DNA of 41,383 nt from Mycobacterium sp. (GCA_018882965.1 VEQY01000025.1:1-41383); one strand, 5' to 3'; positions 32,811 through 41,383 are shown, counted from the stretch's first letter. A program made the numbers and translations. Notes: a model not told the origin generated them from the letters alone.

Positions 32811-33668
32811 CTAGATGTCCAGCCCGACGTCGAGTACCCGCACCGAGTGGGTCAGCGCCCCGACCGCCAGATAGTCCACGCCGGTTCCGGCGTACTGGGC
32901 GGCGGTGTCCAGGCTCAGTCCGCCGGAGGATTCCAGCTTGACCGACGGCGCGCGCGCGTCGCGGCGCTGCACGGCGATCTGGGTCTGCCAGACCGGGAAA
33001 TTGTCCAGCAGGATCAGTTGCACGTCCTCACCGAGCACCTCGTCAAGCTGCTCGAGAGTGTCCACCTCGACCTCGCACGGCAGGTCCGGGGCAGCCGCAC
33101 GCACCGCGCGCAGGGCGGCCACCACCGACCCGGCGGCGGCGACGTGGTTGTCCTTGATCAGGGCGGCGTCCCCCAGCCCCATCCGGTGGTTCACTCCGCC
33201 GCCGACCCGCACCGCGTACTTCTGCATCGCCCGCAGCCCAGGCAGGGTCTTGCGGGTGTCGCGGATCTTGGCCGCAGTGCCCTCGACCGCATCGACCCAG
33301 GCCGCTGTCGCCGTCGCGATACCCGAGAGGTGACAGACCAGGTTGAGCACCGTGCGCTCGGCGGTGAGCAGCCCCCGGGTGCCGGCCTCCACCCGCAGCA
33401 GCGGCTGGCCGGGCTGCAGCCGGGTACCGTCCTCGACCCGGTCCAGGACCCGGTAGCCGTCCGGGCCGAGAACTTCGTCGAGGACCATCAGCGCCACGTC
33501 CACCCCGGCGGCGACACCGGCCTCCCGGGCCACCAGGGCCGCCTGGGTGCGGGCGTCGTCCGGCACGGTGGCCATGGTGGTCACGTCGGGCCCGTAGCGC
33601 AGGTCTTCCTGCAGACCCCGGCGGATCGAGGCCAGCGCCTCGGCCCGCTCGTCAGCGGTCAGCGTCAC
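32811..33668 (-). CDS. nadC: nicotinate-nucleotide pyrophosphorylase (quinolinate phosphoribosyltransferase)
   Basis: A 285-residue enzyme converting quinolinate and PRPP to nicotinic acid mononucleotide. Motifs include VLNLVCHLSGIATATAAWVD, KIRDTRKTLPGLRAMQKYAV, GGGVNHRMGLGDAALIKDNH, EVEVDTLEQLDE and KLESSGGLSLDT, in the usual order. GTG 33668 overlaps the nadB stop (GTGA). It is the last gene of nadABC. Confidence 0.97.
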   Translation of the reverse strand: MTLTADERAEALASIRRGLQEDLRYGPDVTTMATVPDDARTQAALVAREAGVAAGVDVALMVLDEVLGPDGYRVLDRVEDGTRLQPGQPLLRVEAGTRGLLTAERTVLNLVCHLSGIATATAAWVDAVEGTAAKIRDTRKTLPGLRAMQKYAVRVGGGVNHRMGLGDAALIKDNHVAAAGSVVAALRAVRAAAPDLPCEVEVDTLEQLDEVLGEDVQLILLDNFPVWQTQIAVQRRDARAPSVKLESSGGLSLDTAAQYAGTGVDYLAVGALTHSVRVLDVGLDI

Positions 33669-35194
33669 GACAGCGGCGCGGTCGCGACCGGCTGCTCGTG
33701 AACGGTGCGACTGACGGCCTGGGCGGGGTCGGTGTCGGGATAGTCGCTGCGGTGATGGCAGCCGCGGGTCTCGGCGCGGGCCAGCGCGGCGGTGGCCACC
33801 GCGCGCGCCGCCGCGATGAGCGCGACATCCTCGAAATCAGCTCGGTTCAACACCCGTCGGGGCGCGGCCCCGCCGAGCACATCCGCGAGGTCACGCAGAC
33901 CGCGACCGTCTCGGACCACCGAGGCCCAGCCGGTCATCGCGTGCTGCAGTGCTGTGCGCGGCAACCAGTCATGCTGGGCCGCATGGGCTTTCGCGACCGG
34001 GGGGCCGGCCGCGTGAGCGTGCGCGGCAGCGGCACTGCCGGCCCGCCCGCCCACGACCAAGCCCTCCAGCAGGCTGTTGGAGGCCAGCCGGTTGGCGCCG
34101 TGCATGCCGGTGCGGGCCACCTCGCCGGCAGCGAACAGGCCCGGCAGCTCGGTACGCCCGTGTACGTCGGTGCTCACCCCGCCACAGCTGTAGTGCGCGC
34201 CGGGGACCACCGGGATGGGCTGTCGGGCGGGGTCGATGCCGGCGGCCCGGCAGGCGGCCGTCACGGTGGGGAAACGCCGCTCGATCCGGTCGACTGACCG
34301 GGCGTCGAGGTAGACGCAGGCATCTCCGGTCTCCCTCAGCCGGGCGTCGATCGCCGCGGCCACCACGTCGCGCGGCGCCAGATCGCCCAGCGGATGCACC
34401 CCGGCGGTGACGGAATCGCCGCGGGCATCGCGCAGCACCGCACCCTCGCCGCGCAGCGCCTCGGTGATCAGTGGACGACGGCCGCTGCCCAGCGGGTCGA
34501 ACAGCATCGTCGGATGGAACTGGATGAACTCGATGTCGGTCACCCCGACGCCGGCCCACAACGCCAGGGCGATGCCGTCGCCGGTGGAGCCCTCGGGGTT
34601 GGTGGTCGCACTGTAGAGATGACCCAGCCCGCCGGTGGCCACGATCACCGACGGCGCGTGGATCACCCCGACGCCGTCGGCGTTGCGAACCAGCACCCCG
34701 GTGACGGCAGTGCCGTCGTGCAGAACCTCCAGCGCGACGTGGTCGCGGCGGATGTCCAGGATGGACGCGGCATGGTCGAGGGCGCGCTGCACCTCCGCGC
34801 CGGTGGCGTCGCCGCCGGCGTGCATGATCCGGCGCCGGGAATGCCCGCCCTCGCGGGTCAGCGCCCATCGGCCCGGGGCGCTCTCGTCGAACCGGGCGCC
34901 ACGTGCGATCAGGTCGGACACCGCCTGGTAACCGTCGGCGACGATCGACCGGACCGCCTCGGGATCACACAGCCCGGCGCCGGCGGCCAGGGTGTCGGCG
35001 ACGTGAGACTCCACCGTGTCCTCGGTGAACGGCAGCACCACCGCGATCCCGCCCTGGGCGTAGAACGTGGCGGTATCCGGAGCCTTGCTGAGAACGATGG
35101 TGCGAGAGCCGTTTCGGTGCGCCACAAGGCCCGCGGCCAGTCCGGCCACGCCGGTGCCGACCACCACGACGTCGGCGCGTTGCTGCCAGTTCAT
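33665..35194 (-). CDS. nadB: L-aspartate oxidase
   Basis: A 509-residue FAD enzyme oxidising aspartate to iminoaspartate. The dinucleotide fold opens [67 protein letters not shown] and [19 protein letters not shown] follow, the last two holding substrate-site His and Arg residues. [20 protein letters not shown] closes the FAD site. ATG 35194 overlaps the nadA stop (ATGA), in line with channelling of unstable iminoaspartate to NadA. Confidence 0.97.
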   Translation of the reverse strand: MNWQQRADVVVVGTGVAGLAAGLVAHRNGSRTIVLSKAPDTATFYAQGGIAVVLPFTEDTVESHVADTLAAGAGLCDPEAVRSIVADGYQAVSDLIARGARFDESAPGRWALTREGGHSRRRIMHAGGDATGAEVQRALDHAASILDIRRDHVALEVLHDGTAVTGVLVRNADGVGVIHAPSVIVATGGLGHLYSATTNPEGSTGDGIALALWAGVGVTDIEFIQFHPTMLFDPLGSGRRPLITEALRGEGAVLRDARGDSVTAGVHPLGDLAPRDVVAAAIDARLRETGDACVYLDARSVDRIERRFPTVTAACRAAGIDPARQPIPVVPGAHYSCGGVSTDVHGRTELPGLFAAGEVARTGMHGANRLASNSLLEGLVVGGRAGSAAAAHAHAAGPPVAKAHAAQHDWLPRTALQHAMTGWASVVRDGRGLRDLADVLGGAAPRRVLNRADFEDVALIAAARAVATAALARAETRGCHHRSDYPDTDPAQAVSRTVHEQPVATAPLS

Positions 35195-36237
35195 TCCCCA
35201 CCGCCAGGCTGGCCGATCTCGATCATCCGCTGCACGCTGGCGCGGGCCGCCCGGGCGGTGGCGGGGTCGACGTCGACCTCGTCGGCTCCCTCGATGAGGC
35301 AGCGCAGCAGCGCCGCCGGGGTGATCATCTTCATGTACCGGCAGGACGCGCGGTCGTTGACCGCCTGGAAGTCAGTGCCGGGCGCTGCCTTGCGTAATTG
35401 ATAGAGCATGCCCACCTCGGTAGCCACCAGCACCTGTTTGGCGTGGGACGCCTTGGCCGCCTCGAGCATGCCGCCGGTGGACAGGATCTTGACCCGTTCG
35501 GCGGGGAAGGCGCCTTCACCGGCCAGGTAAAGCGCCGAGGTGGCGCAACCGCACTCGGGATGGACGTAGAGTTCGGCATCGGGATGGCTGCGCGCCTGGG
35601 CGGTCAACTCGTCGCCGTTGATGCCGGCGTGTACATGGCACTCGCCGGCCCAGATGTGCAGATTCTTTCGCCCGGTCATTCGCCGCACGTGAGCGCCGAG
35701 GAACTGGTCCGGGCAGAACAGCACGTCGCGGTCGGCCGCGATGGACTCCACCACCTCGACAGCGTTCGAGGATGTACAGCAGATGTCGGTCAGCGCCTTC
35801 ACCGCGGCGGTCGTGTTGACGTAGGACACCACCACTGCGTCGGGATGGTCATCGCGCCAGGCCGCCAGGTCCTCGGCGGTGATCGAGTCGGCCAGCGAGC
35901 AACCCGCCCGCTGGTCGGGGATGAGCACCGTCTTGTCGGGTGAGAGGATCTTGGCGGTCTCGGCCATGAAGTGCACGCCGCAGAACACGATCGTGTCCTC
36001 GGGCGCCTCAGCGGCGATGCGGGACAGTGCCAGCGAGTCGCCGACGTGATCGGCGACGTCCTGAATGGCTGGAAGCTGATAGTTGTGCGCCAGGATGGTG
36101 GCGTTGCGCAGCCGGGCCAGCCGTCGCACCTCGGCGGCCCACTCGGCGTCGGCGGCCACTCCGGCGAACCCTGCGGGGCCGTCGGTGATGCGGGCCGCCA
36201 GCGCGGTCGCCACGGCGTCACTCGCTACGACGTTCAT
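35191..36237 (-). CDS. nadA: quinolinate synthase
   Basis: A 348-residue [4Fe-4S] enzyme condensing iminoaspartate with DHAP. The three cluster ligands are Cys113 (RAGCSLADS), Cys200 ([11 protein letters not shown]) and Cys299 (ASCRYMKM), nearly the numbering of the E. coli enzyme. [20 protein letters not shown] is the family signature. ATG 36237 has GGGAGG five bases upstream; the longer open frame upstream of it crosses the regulator gene and is not used. Control by the divergent NrtR-like protein through the palindrome at 36260-36282 is inferred. Confidence 0.97.
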   Translation of the reverse strand: MNVVASDAVATALAARITDGPAGFAGVAADAEWAAEVRRLARLRNATILAHNYQLPAIQDVADHVGDSLALSRIAAEAPEDTIVFCGVHFMAETAKILSPDKTVLIPDQRAGCSLADSITAEDLAAWRDDHPDAVVVSYVNTTAAVKALTDICCTSSNAVEVVESIAADRDVLFCPDQFLGAHVRRMTGRKNLHIWAGECHVHAGINGDELTAQARSHPDAELYVHPECGCATSALYLAGEGAFPAERVKILSTGGMLEAAKASHAKQVLVATEVGMLYQLRKAAPGTDFQAVNDRASCRYMKMITPAALLRCLIEGADEVDVDPATARAARASVQRMIEIGQPGGGE

Positions 36238-36259
36238 CGCCGCCTCCCGTCCCGGAGAG

Positions 36260-36282
36260 GTTTTCGACTTATAATCGAAAAC
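36260..36282. promoter_or_regulatory. NrtR-type operator between nadA and its regulator
   Basis: GTTTTCGA (36260-36267) and TCGAAAAC (36275-36282) are perfect inverted arms around a seven-base centre CTTATAA. The right arm ends on the base before the regulator's ATG at 36283, and the left arm is 22 bases from the nadA ATG. It covers the regulator's -10 box and a TATAAG on the other strand that could serve nadA, so one bound dimer could block both. Confidence 0.8.
36270..36275 (+). promoter_or_regulatory. consensus -10 box of the nrtR-like gene
   Basis: A perfect TATAAT lies inside the operator and ends eight bases before ATG 36283, so transcription should begin at or beside the A of the start codon. 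No ribosome site precedes that ATG, which fits a leaderless mRNA. Confidence 0.65.
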
Positions 36283-36975
36283 ATGACCCATACTAGCACT
36301 CAACACGAGGTGCTGGCGGTGGTATTCCAAGTCCGCGACCTGGCAGCCGGCAAACCCAGTCTCAATGTCCTGTTGTGGCAGCGCGCCCTGGATCCCGAGC
36401 GGGGCAAATGGTCGCTGCCCGGCGGGCGGCTGCGCGACGGCGAGGACCTCACCACCTCGGTGCGCCGACAGCTCGCCGAAAAGGTGGACCTGCGTGAGAT
36501 CGCCCACCTCGAGCAACTGGCGGTGTTCTCCGATCCGGCCCGGGTGCCCGGCCAACGGGTGATCGCCTCGACGTTCCTGGGGCTGGTGCCCTCCCCCGCG
36601 ACGCCCGCGCTGCCACCGGACACCCGGTGGCACCCGGTCGGGCAATTACCCCCGATGGCCTTCGACCACGCGCCGATGGTCGACTACGCGCGCTCCCGGC
36701 TCGCCGCGAAGCTCTCCTACACCAACATCGGGTTCGCGCTGGCGCCAAAGGAATTCGCGTTGTCGACCCTGCGGGACATCTATGGTGCCGCGCTGGGCTA
36801 TCAGGTCGACGCCACCAATCTGCAGCGTGTGCTCGGCCGGCGCGGCGTGATCACCCCCACCGGGACGACCGCCAACCCGGGGCGCAGCGGGGGCCGCCCG
36901 GCGGCGCTGTACCGGTTCACCGAGACGCAGCTGCGGGTCACCGACGAGTTCGCCGCGCTGCGCCCGCCCGGCTGA
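36283..36975 (+). CDS. nrtR: NrtR-like Nudix-related regulator of NAD synthesis (Rv1593c-like)
   Basis: A 230-residue protein. Residues 8-145 form a Nudix-like domain ([27 protein letters not shown]); from about 150 a winged-helix region follows ([45 protein letters not shown]), the layout of NrtR repressors. The Nudix box (48-70) is degraded: two of the catalytic Glu and the Gly are Gln63, Lys67 and Asp69, so hydrolysis is unlikely and the domain probably senses a ligand such as ADP-ribose. It diverges from nadABC and likely represses both that operon and itself. ATG 36283 is set by the promoter geometry. Confidence 0.9.
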   Translation: MTHTSTQHEVLAVVFQVRDLAAGKPSLNVLLWQRALDPERGKWSLPGGRLRDGEDLTTSVRRQLAEKVDLREIAHLEQLAVFSDPARVPGQRVIASTFLGLVPSPATPALPPDTRWHPVGQLPPMAFDHAPMVDYARSRLAAKLSYTNIGFALAPKEFALSTLRDIYGAALGYQVDATNLQRVLGRRGVITPTGTTANPGRSGGRPAALYRFTETQLRVTDEFAALRPPG

Positions 36976-37020
36976 TGCGAGTGGATTCTTAGAGCTTTCT
37001 TAAGGCACAATGCCGGGACC

Positions 37021-38349
37021 ATGACAAGTGCAGAGTGGGCGGCTCGCCCAGAGTGGATCGGCCGGCCCCCGCACGAGGAACTGCGGCGCGGCCGCCCCGA
37101 GATTCCCGCCCGCGACCCCTTCTACCTGCCCCCGGCGGGGTTTCACCATGCCGCTCCCGGCACCGTGCTGCGGTCGCGCGACGTCCAACTGGGCTTTCTC
37201 GGGGTGATCCCGCAGCGGGTCAGGGCCGTGCAGTTGCTCTACCGCACCACCGACCGGCACGGCCGGGCTCACGCCACGGTCACGACGGTGCTGGTGCCGG
37301 CCGGGCACGCGCCCGATCAGGCCCGCCACGTGGTGTCCTATCAGTGCGCGATCGACGCGGTGTCCTCGCGCTGCTTCCCCTCCTACGCGCTGCGCCGCCG
37401 CGCCCGGGCACTGGGGTCGCTGGCCCAGCTCGAGTACCTGCTGATCGCGGCTGCGCTGGCTGAGGGCTGGGTGGTCACCGTGCCCGACCACGAGGGGCCC
37501 GACGGGTTGTGGGGCACCCCGCTCGAACCGGGCTACCGCATCCTCGACGGAGTGCGCGCCACCCTCGGTTTCGCGCCACTCGGCCTGGCCGCAGACAGCC
37601 GCGTCGGGTTGTGGGGCTACTCCGGCGGCGGTCTGGCCAGCGCGTGGGCGGCCGAGGTGCACACCGAATATGCCCCGGAGCTTCAGCTGGTCGGCGCCGT
37701 GCTGGGCTCGCCCGTCGGCGACCTGGGCAACACCTTCCGGCGGCTCAACGGCACCCCTATGTCTGCGCTGCCCGCGCTGGTGGTTGCCTCCCTGACGGAC
37801 GCCTTCCCGGGTTTGCGCCGGGTGATCGACGAGCACGCCACCGATGAAGGACGGGCCCTGCTGCGGCGGCTGCAGCGGATGACCACCGGGGAAGCCATTC
37901 TGCGGCTGCGCAGGACCGATATGGACCGGCTGGTGCATCCCCCGCTCGAAGACGTGCTGGCGATGACCGAGATTCAGGAGATGTTCGACGCCATCCGGCT
38001 GGGCGGCAGCGCGCCTGCGCTGCCGGTGCTGATCGTGCAGGCCGTGCACGATTCGGTGATCGCGGTCGAGGATATCGACGACCTCGCGCACCGCTACACC
38101 TCGCGCGGCGCCCGGGTGACCTACCACCGCGACGCCTTCAGCGAACACACCCTGCTGCACCCGATGTCGGCGCCGATGACCCTGCGCTGGCTCACCGACA
38201 GGTTCGCCGGCAGGCCGCTGGAGGCTCACTCCGTGCGCACCACATGGCCCACCCTGCTGAACCCGATCACCTACCTGGGCATGCTGCGTCTCGGCCGCAT
38301 CGTGGCGCGAGTGGTCCGGGGCGCCCGGGTTCCGTTCCGTCCGCTCTGA
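37021..38349 (+). CDS. secretory-lipase-family alpha/beta hydrolase (Rv1592c-like)
   Basis: A 442-residue alpha/beta hydrolase related to the fungal-type LIP family. The nucleophile is Ser201 in WGYSGGG; Asp344 ([10 protein letters not shown]) and His376 (FSEHTLLHP) complete the likely triad. [14 protein letters not shown] resembles the family segment before the nucleophile. No signal peptide is apparent at the N terminus ([17 protein letters not shown]), so any export would be non-classical or the protein is cytoplasmic or wall-associated by other means. ATG 37021 is the first start; a weak CACAAT box lies ten bases before it. It sits 45 bases after the nrtR-like gene but is probably separate in function. 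Substrate likely acylglycerols or other esters. Confidence 0.88.
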   Translation: MTSAEWAARPEWIGRPPHEELRRGRPEIPARDPFYLPPAGFHHAAPGTVLRSRDVQLGFLGVIPQRVRAVQLLYRTTDRHGRAHATVTTVLVPAGHAPDQARHVVSYQCAIDAVSSRCFPSYALRRRARALGSLAQLEYLLIAAALAEGWVVTVPDHEGPDGLWGTPLEPGYRILDGVRATLGFAPLGLAADSRVGLWGYSGGGLASAWAAEVHTEYAPELQLVGAVLGSPVGDLGNTFRRLNGTPMSALPALVVASLTDAFPGLRRVIDEHATDEGRALLRRLQRMTTGEAILRLRRTDMDRLVHPPLEDVLAMTEIQEMFDAIRLGGSAPALPVLIVQAVHDSVIAVEDIDDLAHRYTSRGARVTYHRDAFSEHTLLHPMSAPMTLRWLTDRFAGRPLEAHSVRTTWPTLLNPITYLGMLRLGRIVARVVRGARVPFRPL

Positions 38350-38371
38350 ACTCGGGTGGTTGGATCGGCGC

Positions 38372-39319
38372 ATGACTGCCGGCATGACCCCCGACGATGA
38401 GTCCCGGCGAGCCCGCACCGATCCGGCACGCCGGGAAGCGGCGGCGCTGAGATTCTCTGTGATCGGGGCGCTCGTCCTGGCCGTCGTCGGAATCGTGTGG
38501 GGACTGGCGGTGTCCTCCCAGGTCATCCTCTTCGACGGCCTGTACTCGGTGATCGGCTTCGTGCTGGCATGGTTCAGCCTGCGAGCCGCCGACCTCGTCG
38601 AGCGGGGTCCCACACCCACCTACCCGTTCGGCCTCGAGGCCCTGGCACCGCTGGTCGTCGCGATCCAGGCGCTGGTGCTGCTCGGCACCTTCGGCTACGC
38701 CGCCGTCGACGCGGTCGGCGTGCTGCTGCGCGGCGGGTCGCAGACGGAGTTGGGCCCCGCCCTGGCCTACGGGATCCTGTCCCTGGTCGCCTGCACCATC
38801 GCCTACGTCGTGCTGGCGCGCGCGCAGCACGACTCAGAGCTGGTGGCCGCCGAGGCGATCCAGTGGCGGGCTGCGGTGGTCCTCGGCGCGGCGATGACAA
38901 TCGGGTTCGGCGCCGCGGTCGCGCTGACCAGGACCAGGTGGGCGGGAGCGGCCTCCTACGTGGACCCCCTGCTCGTGCTCGTCGCGGCCGCGCTGATCCT
39001 GCCCGCGCCGGTGCGCATGCTGCGCCAGTCGTTCCGCGAGCTTCTCGAGGGCGTTCCCGATGCTGAGGTCGCCGATCCGATCAACGCCGCGATCGCTGCG
39101 GTCCGCGCCGACTTCGGTCTGCCGGAACCCACGGTGCGGATGGGCAAGCTCGGCCGCAAGATCTATCTCGATCTCGACTTCCTGGTCGGCGAGGACGAGG
39201 GCTGGACGGTTGACCATGCCGACCAGGTACACCGACAGCTGCAAACAAAGCTCTCCGAACCGGGCCGGATGCTGTGGATCAACGTCGAGTTGCACACCGA
39301 CCCGAACTGGGACGACTGA
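38372..39319 (+). CDS. cation diffusion facilitator-like membrane protein with degenerate metal site
   Basis: A 315-residue protein with six predicted spans and a C-terminal cytoplasmic ferredoxin-like domain (EVADPINAAIAAVRADFGL onward, ending NVELHTDPNWDD), the CDF layout. The family's main metal site is DxxxD in span 2 and HxxxD in span 5; here span 2 reads Asp55-GLY-Ser59 and span 5 Gln164-WRA-Ala168, so only one of four ligands is kept. It may move another ion, use other ligands or have lost transport. ATG 38372 is chosen; TTG 38360 and ATG 38384 are alternatives. It follows the lipase gene by 22 bases. I do not recall it at this place in M. tuberculosis. Confidence 0.8.
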   Translation: MTAGMTPDDESRRARTDPARREAAALRFSVIGALVLAVVGIVWGLAVSSQVILFDGLYSVIGFVLAWFSLRAADLVERGPTPTYPFGLEALAPLVVAIQALVLLGTFGYAAVDAVGVLLRGGSQTELGPALAYGILSLVACTIAYVVLARAQHDSELVAAEAIQWRAAVVLGAAMTIGFGAAVALTRTRWAGAASYVDPLLVLVAAALILPAPVRMLRQSFRELLEGVPDAEVADPINAAIAAVRADFGLPEPTVRMGKLGRKIYLDLDFLVGEDEGWTVDHADQVHRQLQTKLSEPGRMLWINVELHTDPNWDD

Positions 39320-39410
39320 ACCCGCGTTCGGGTCCGCCTCGGGCACGAGACTGCCGGGTGCCGTCGAATCCGTTGTACAGTCCCGGTATCCGTGTGCCCG
39401 ACGCGCCTCA

Positions 39411-39415
39411 GGAGG
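39411..39415 (+). promoter_or_regulatory. ribosome binding site fixing the GTG start at 39423
   Basis: GGAGG lies seven bases before GTG 39423. The open frame extends far upstream through the CDF-like gene in another frame, so this site is what decides the start. A TACAGT at 39376-39381 is a weak -10 candidate. Confidence 0.7.
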
Positions 39416-39422
39416 CAGCGGC

Positions 39423-40532
39423 GTGATCGCTCTGAGCCTGTGCATGATCGTCAAGAACGAGCAGGACACCCTGGGGCGTTGCCTGGAATCGGTGGCCGGG
39501 GTCTTCGACGACATCGTGGTCGCCGACACCGGCTCCACCGACGACACCATCTCGGTCGCACGCCAATTCGGGGCGCGGGTGATCGACTTCGGATGGATTG
39601 ACGACTTCGCTGCGGCGCGCAACTTCTGCTTCCGGCACGCCGCCCATGACCATGTCATGTGGCTGGATGCCGACGACGTGCTCGCGGCGCAGGACCGGGA
39701 GAAGCTGCTCGCACTCAAAGGCAGTCTCGACGCCGGGATCGATGCGGTGTCGATGCTCTATCACACCGAGTTCGACGCCGCGGGCAACGTCACCGCCAGC
39801 AACCGGCGGTTTCGCATCGTGCGCAGATCGAAGGGCTTCACCTGGGTCGGTGTGGTCCACGAGGATCTCGTGACGAACGAGAACTTCACCTACCACGACT
39901 CCGACATCGTGGTGACGCACCGCAAGCCTGCCGAGGAGTCCGGCCGGTCCCGGCGCAATCTGCTGATTCTGGAAAAACTGATCACCGAGGGCCGCGCGGT
40001 GCGACCGATCGACATCCTCAACTACGCCCGAGAACTGGAGATGCACAAGGAGTTCGACCGCGCGATCCCGTTCTACGAGCAGTTCCTCGCCAGCGCGGAG
40101 GGCACCGTCGACGTCCGGGTGTTCGCGCTGCACAAGTTGGCCACCTGCTACTACATGACCGGCAACCTGGACGGCGAATGGCAGTGCACCCTGCGGTCGC
40201 TCGAACTCGACGTTCCGCGGCCCGAGTTCAGCTGCCGCATCGGCGAACGATTCCTGGCCCGCAACCAGTTCCGCCAGGCGGCCTTCTGGTACGAAATGGC
40301 GCTGCGCGAGGAGCACACCATCGGTGCCTGGTCGATCGACAGCCATCCGGTCCGGACGTGGCTGCCACACAAGCAGCTGGGCCTGTGCTACTACCAACTC
40401 GGCGACTACCAGCGCTCGCTGCACCACAACCAGCAGGCCGCGCGTTATCTGCCCGACGACGCGGACGTCGCGACCAACATCGGCGTGCTGGAGGACCTGC
40501 TGCGCCAGACACCGACCGCGCCGCCCCGCTAG
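39423..40532 (+). CDS. family 2 glycosyltransferase with helical (TPR-like) C-terminal region
   Basis: A 369-residue protein. The GT-A domain (1 to about 165) opens with IALSLCMIVKNEQDTLGRCL, then VVADTGSTDDT, the metal-binding LDADD at 81-85 and GFTWVGVVHEDL, whose Glu-Asp resembles the catalytic region of this group. The rest is helical with TPR-like pairs (HKEFDRAIPFYEQFL, HKLATCYYMTGNLDGEW, QFRQAAFWYEMAL, HKQLGLCYYQLGDYQRSLHH). No membrane span or signal peptide is seen. GTs joined to TPRs often modify proteins or act in cell-surface synthesis; the acceptor here is unknown. No other glycan gene is adjacent. It converges on the DUF2567 gene with 22 bases between. Confidence 0.85.
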   Translation: MIALSLCMIVKNEQDTLGRCLESVAGVFDDIVVADTGSTDDTISVARQFGARVIDFGWIDDFAAARNFCFRHAAHDHVMWLDADDVLAAQDREKLLALKGSLDAGIDAVSMLYHTEFDAAGNVTASNRRFRIVRRSKGFTWVGVVHEDLVTNENFTYHDSDIVVTHRKPAEESGRSRRNLLILEKLITEGRAVRPIDILNYARELEMHKEFDRAIPFYEQFLASAEGTVDVRVFALHKLATCYYMTGNLDGEWQCTLRSLELDVPRPEFSCRIGERFLARNQFRQAAFWYEMALREEHTIGAWSIDSHPVRTWLPHKQLGLCYYQLGDYQRSLHHNQQAARYLPDDADVATNIGVLEDLLRQTPTAPPR

Positions 40533-40554
40533 CAGCGGCGGAGGTACCGGTGGG

Positions 40555-41115
40555 TCAGCCCAAGTCGTCCCGCGGGGTGGCCACCGTCAGCAGCGCATAG
40601 ACCAGCGCCGCCACCGCGGCCGGCAGCAGCAGCGTGACGCAGACCTGCAGCGGGCTGTGCCCGAAGAACACCGGCGGCGCCTCGGTGAAGTAGTGCACCC
40701 GGTTCTCCGGGCTCAGCGGCACCGCGCGGTCCGGGGTTCCGTAGCGCCGGTGCGCCAGCGCCGCTCCGATCCCGGCCGCCGTCGCTCCCGCGGCGATCTG
40801 ACCGATCCACAGCGCGGTGGCCTGCAGTGGGCCGCGGTGCGTGCGCCACTGCCACACCGCCACCGCCGAGACCACCGCCAGCAGGGTGAGCAGGCCGAGC
40901 AGCATCGACGCGGCGACGAACAGGTTGTCGGCCTCGCGACCGAGGAAGCCGTCCACCCGCTCGCCGTCGCGCCGCAGCGCGACCAGGGTGTGGATGGGCG
41001 GGGCGATCTGCGCCCAGACCGCTCCCAGTGCGGCCCCGCACGCGGTCAGGCCCGCGACGATGACCGCGCCGGCCCGCGCCGAGCGGTACGGGCGTCGCAC
41101 CGGCGCAGCGGTCAC
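40555..41115 (-). CDS. DUF2567 membrane protein (Rv1591-like)
   Basis: A 186-residue protein with four hydrophobic spans (about 15-37, 64-85, 97-118 and 152-175) and an extracytoplasmic-looking segment between spans one and two ([19 protein letters not shown]). A Pro-Asp-Glu-rich loop with [15 protein letters not shown] precedes the last span. GTG 41115 overlaps the bsaP stop (GTGA), so it is translated with bsaP and probably bioB. Its function is not known; the position might suggest a link to biotin, but that is inference from operon context only. Confidence 0.8.
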   Translation of the reverse strand: MTAAPVRRPYRSARAGAVIVAGLTACGAALGAVWAQIAPPIHTLVALRRDGERVDGFLGREADNLFVAASMLLGLLTLLAVVSAVAVWQWRTHRGPLQATALWIGQIAAGATAAGIGAALAHRRYGTPDRAVPLSPENRVHYFTEAPPVFFGHSPLQVCVTLLLPAAVAALVYALLTVATPRDDLG

Positions 41116-41339
41116 CGGTGTTCCTCCACCTCGGCGGAGTCGATCCGGCCGTGCCGCGAGCACGCCGCCCACCACCCGTCGGGTCGCACCTGCACCACCA
41201 TCCGCCGTCCGCACCCGGCACAGAACCGGGGCGGCTCCAGACCCAGCCGGGCCGCCGCGGGGGTGTCCCCGCCGGCCGGCTCACCGGTGTAGACGTTGAA
41301 CATGCCGGCACCGACCACGGCCGGCAGCTGATCCGTCAT
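41112..41339 (-). CDS. bsaP: biotin synthase auxiliary protein BsaP (Rv1590-like)
   Basis: A 75-residue protein with the order and features of the mycobacterial biotin synthase auxiliary protein: an N-terminal FNVYTGEP segment and a small Cys cluster, Cys40-x2-Cys43 (FCAGCGRR) and Cys60 (WWAACSRHG) with His63. BsaP is reported to be needed by mycobacterial BioB to turn dethiobiotin into biotin. ATG 41339 starts three bases after the bioB stop, as expected for a dedicated partner. No other ribosome site is visible, so translation is probably coupled to bioB. The call rests on position, length and Cys pattern. Confidence 0.85.
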   Translation of the reverse strand: MTDQLPAVVGAGMFNVYTGEPAGGDTPAAARLGLEPPRFCAGCGRRMVVQVRPDGWWAACSRHGRIDSAEVEEHR

Positions 41340-41342
41340 GTC

Positions 41343-41383
41343 CTACAGGCTGGCGTTGAGGGCCTTGAGCGGCATCCTCAGAT
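41343..41383 (-). CDS. bioB: biotin synthase, last codons only
   Basis: Thirteen codons including the stop are visible, reading LRMPLKALNASL. This fits the C-terminal end of mycobacterial BioB as I recall it, and the following bsaP gene supports the call. The radical SAM core lies outside the window, so nothing can be said of its integrity. Confidence 0.7.
   Translation of the reverse strand, partial: LRMPLKALNASL

Overview
The window is high-GC chromosomal DNA from a mycobacterium, most likely an environmental or fast-growing Mycobacterium/Mycolicibacterium-type species. The gene order, read on the reverse strand, follows the M. tuberculosis Rv1589-Rv1627c neighbourhood as I remember it: bioB, bsaP, DUF2567 protein, lipase, NrtR-type regulator, nadABC, his operon, bcp, trp operon, lgt, TM2 and DUF2752 proteins, pykA, tesB, cya, pdtaR and the lipid-transfer thiolase. 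Protein sequences resemble that lineage (for example a 205-residue ANTAR regulator, a membrane class III adenylyl cyclase and a bifunctional-type HisA/PriA). No database search was possible, so orthology is from recall.

Layout. 1-1734 (+): end of a DUF35 OB-fold gene, its thiolase-like partner and a DUF167 protein. 1742-8129 (-): an M20 peptidase behind a complete branched-chain-amino-acid-type ABC transporter (livJHMGF order), with the ANTAR regulator pdtaR just upstream (8188-8805). 8889-8962 (+): an odd short-variable-loop tRNA with a CAA anticodon. 9131-10833 (+): a secreted Gly-rich peptide gene and the adenylyl cyclase. 10848-14036 (-): a Dps2-like ferritin and a three-gene polar amino acid ABC transporter. 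14149-15362 (+): HdeD-like and DUF4190 membrane proteins.

15363-25340 (-) is a long chain, read from the right: trpE, a Trp-associated membrane protein, trpC, trpB, trpA, lgt, a TM2 protein, a DUF2752 protein, pyruvate kinase and acyl-CoA thioesterase II. No trpF is present; the HisA-type protein of the his operon probably does that step (PriA). bcp (25383-25838, +) diverges from trpE and converges on the his operon (25835-32276, -; hisD-C-B-H-A-impA-F-I), whose genes mostly overlap by 4 bases. nadABC (32811-36237, -) diverges from an NrtR-like regulator; a palindrome in the 45-base gap overlaps the regulator's -10 box. The right end holds a lipase, a CDF-like membrane protein lacking most metal ligands, a glycosyltransferase with a helical repeat tail, a DUF2567 membrane protein, the biotin synthase auxiliary protein gene bsaP and the last codons of bioB.

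The window is mostly housekeeping biosynthesis (Trp, His, NAD, biotin) plus nutrient uptake and signalling. No gene-free stretch exceeds 300 bases; the longest is 8963-9130, where I see only a palindrome and a possible -10 element at its end. I saw no insertion sequence, phage gene, CRISPR array, rRNA or replication origin. Departures from the remembered M. tuberculosis order are the inserted ABC transporters, dps, CDF-like and glycosyltransferase genes, and the absence here of the cydABDC and chaA genes.
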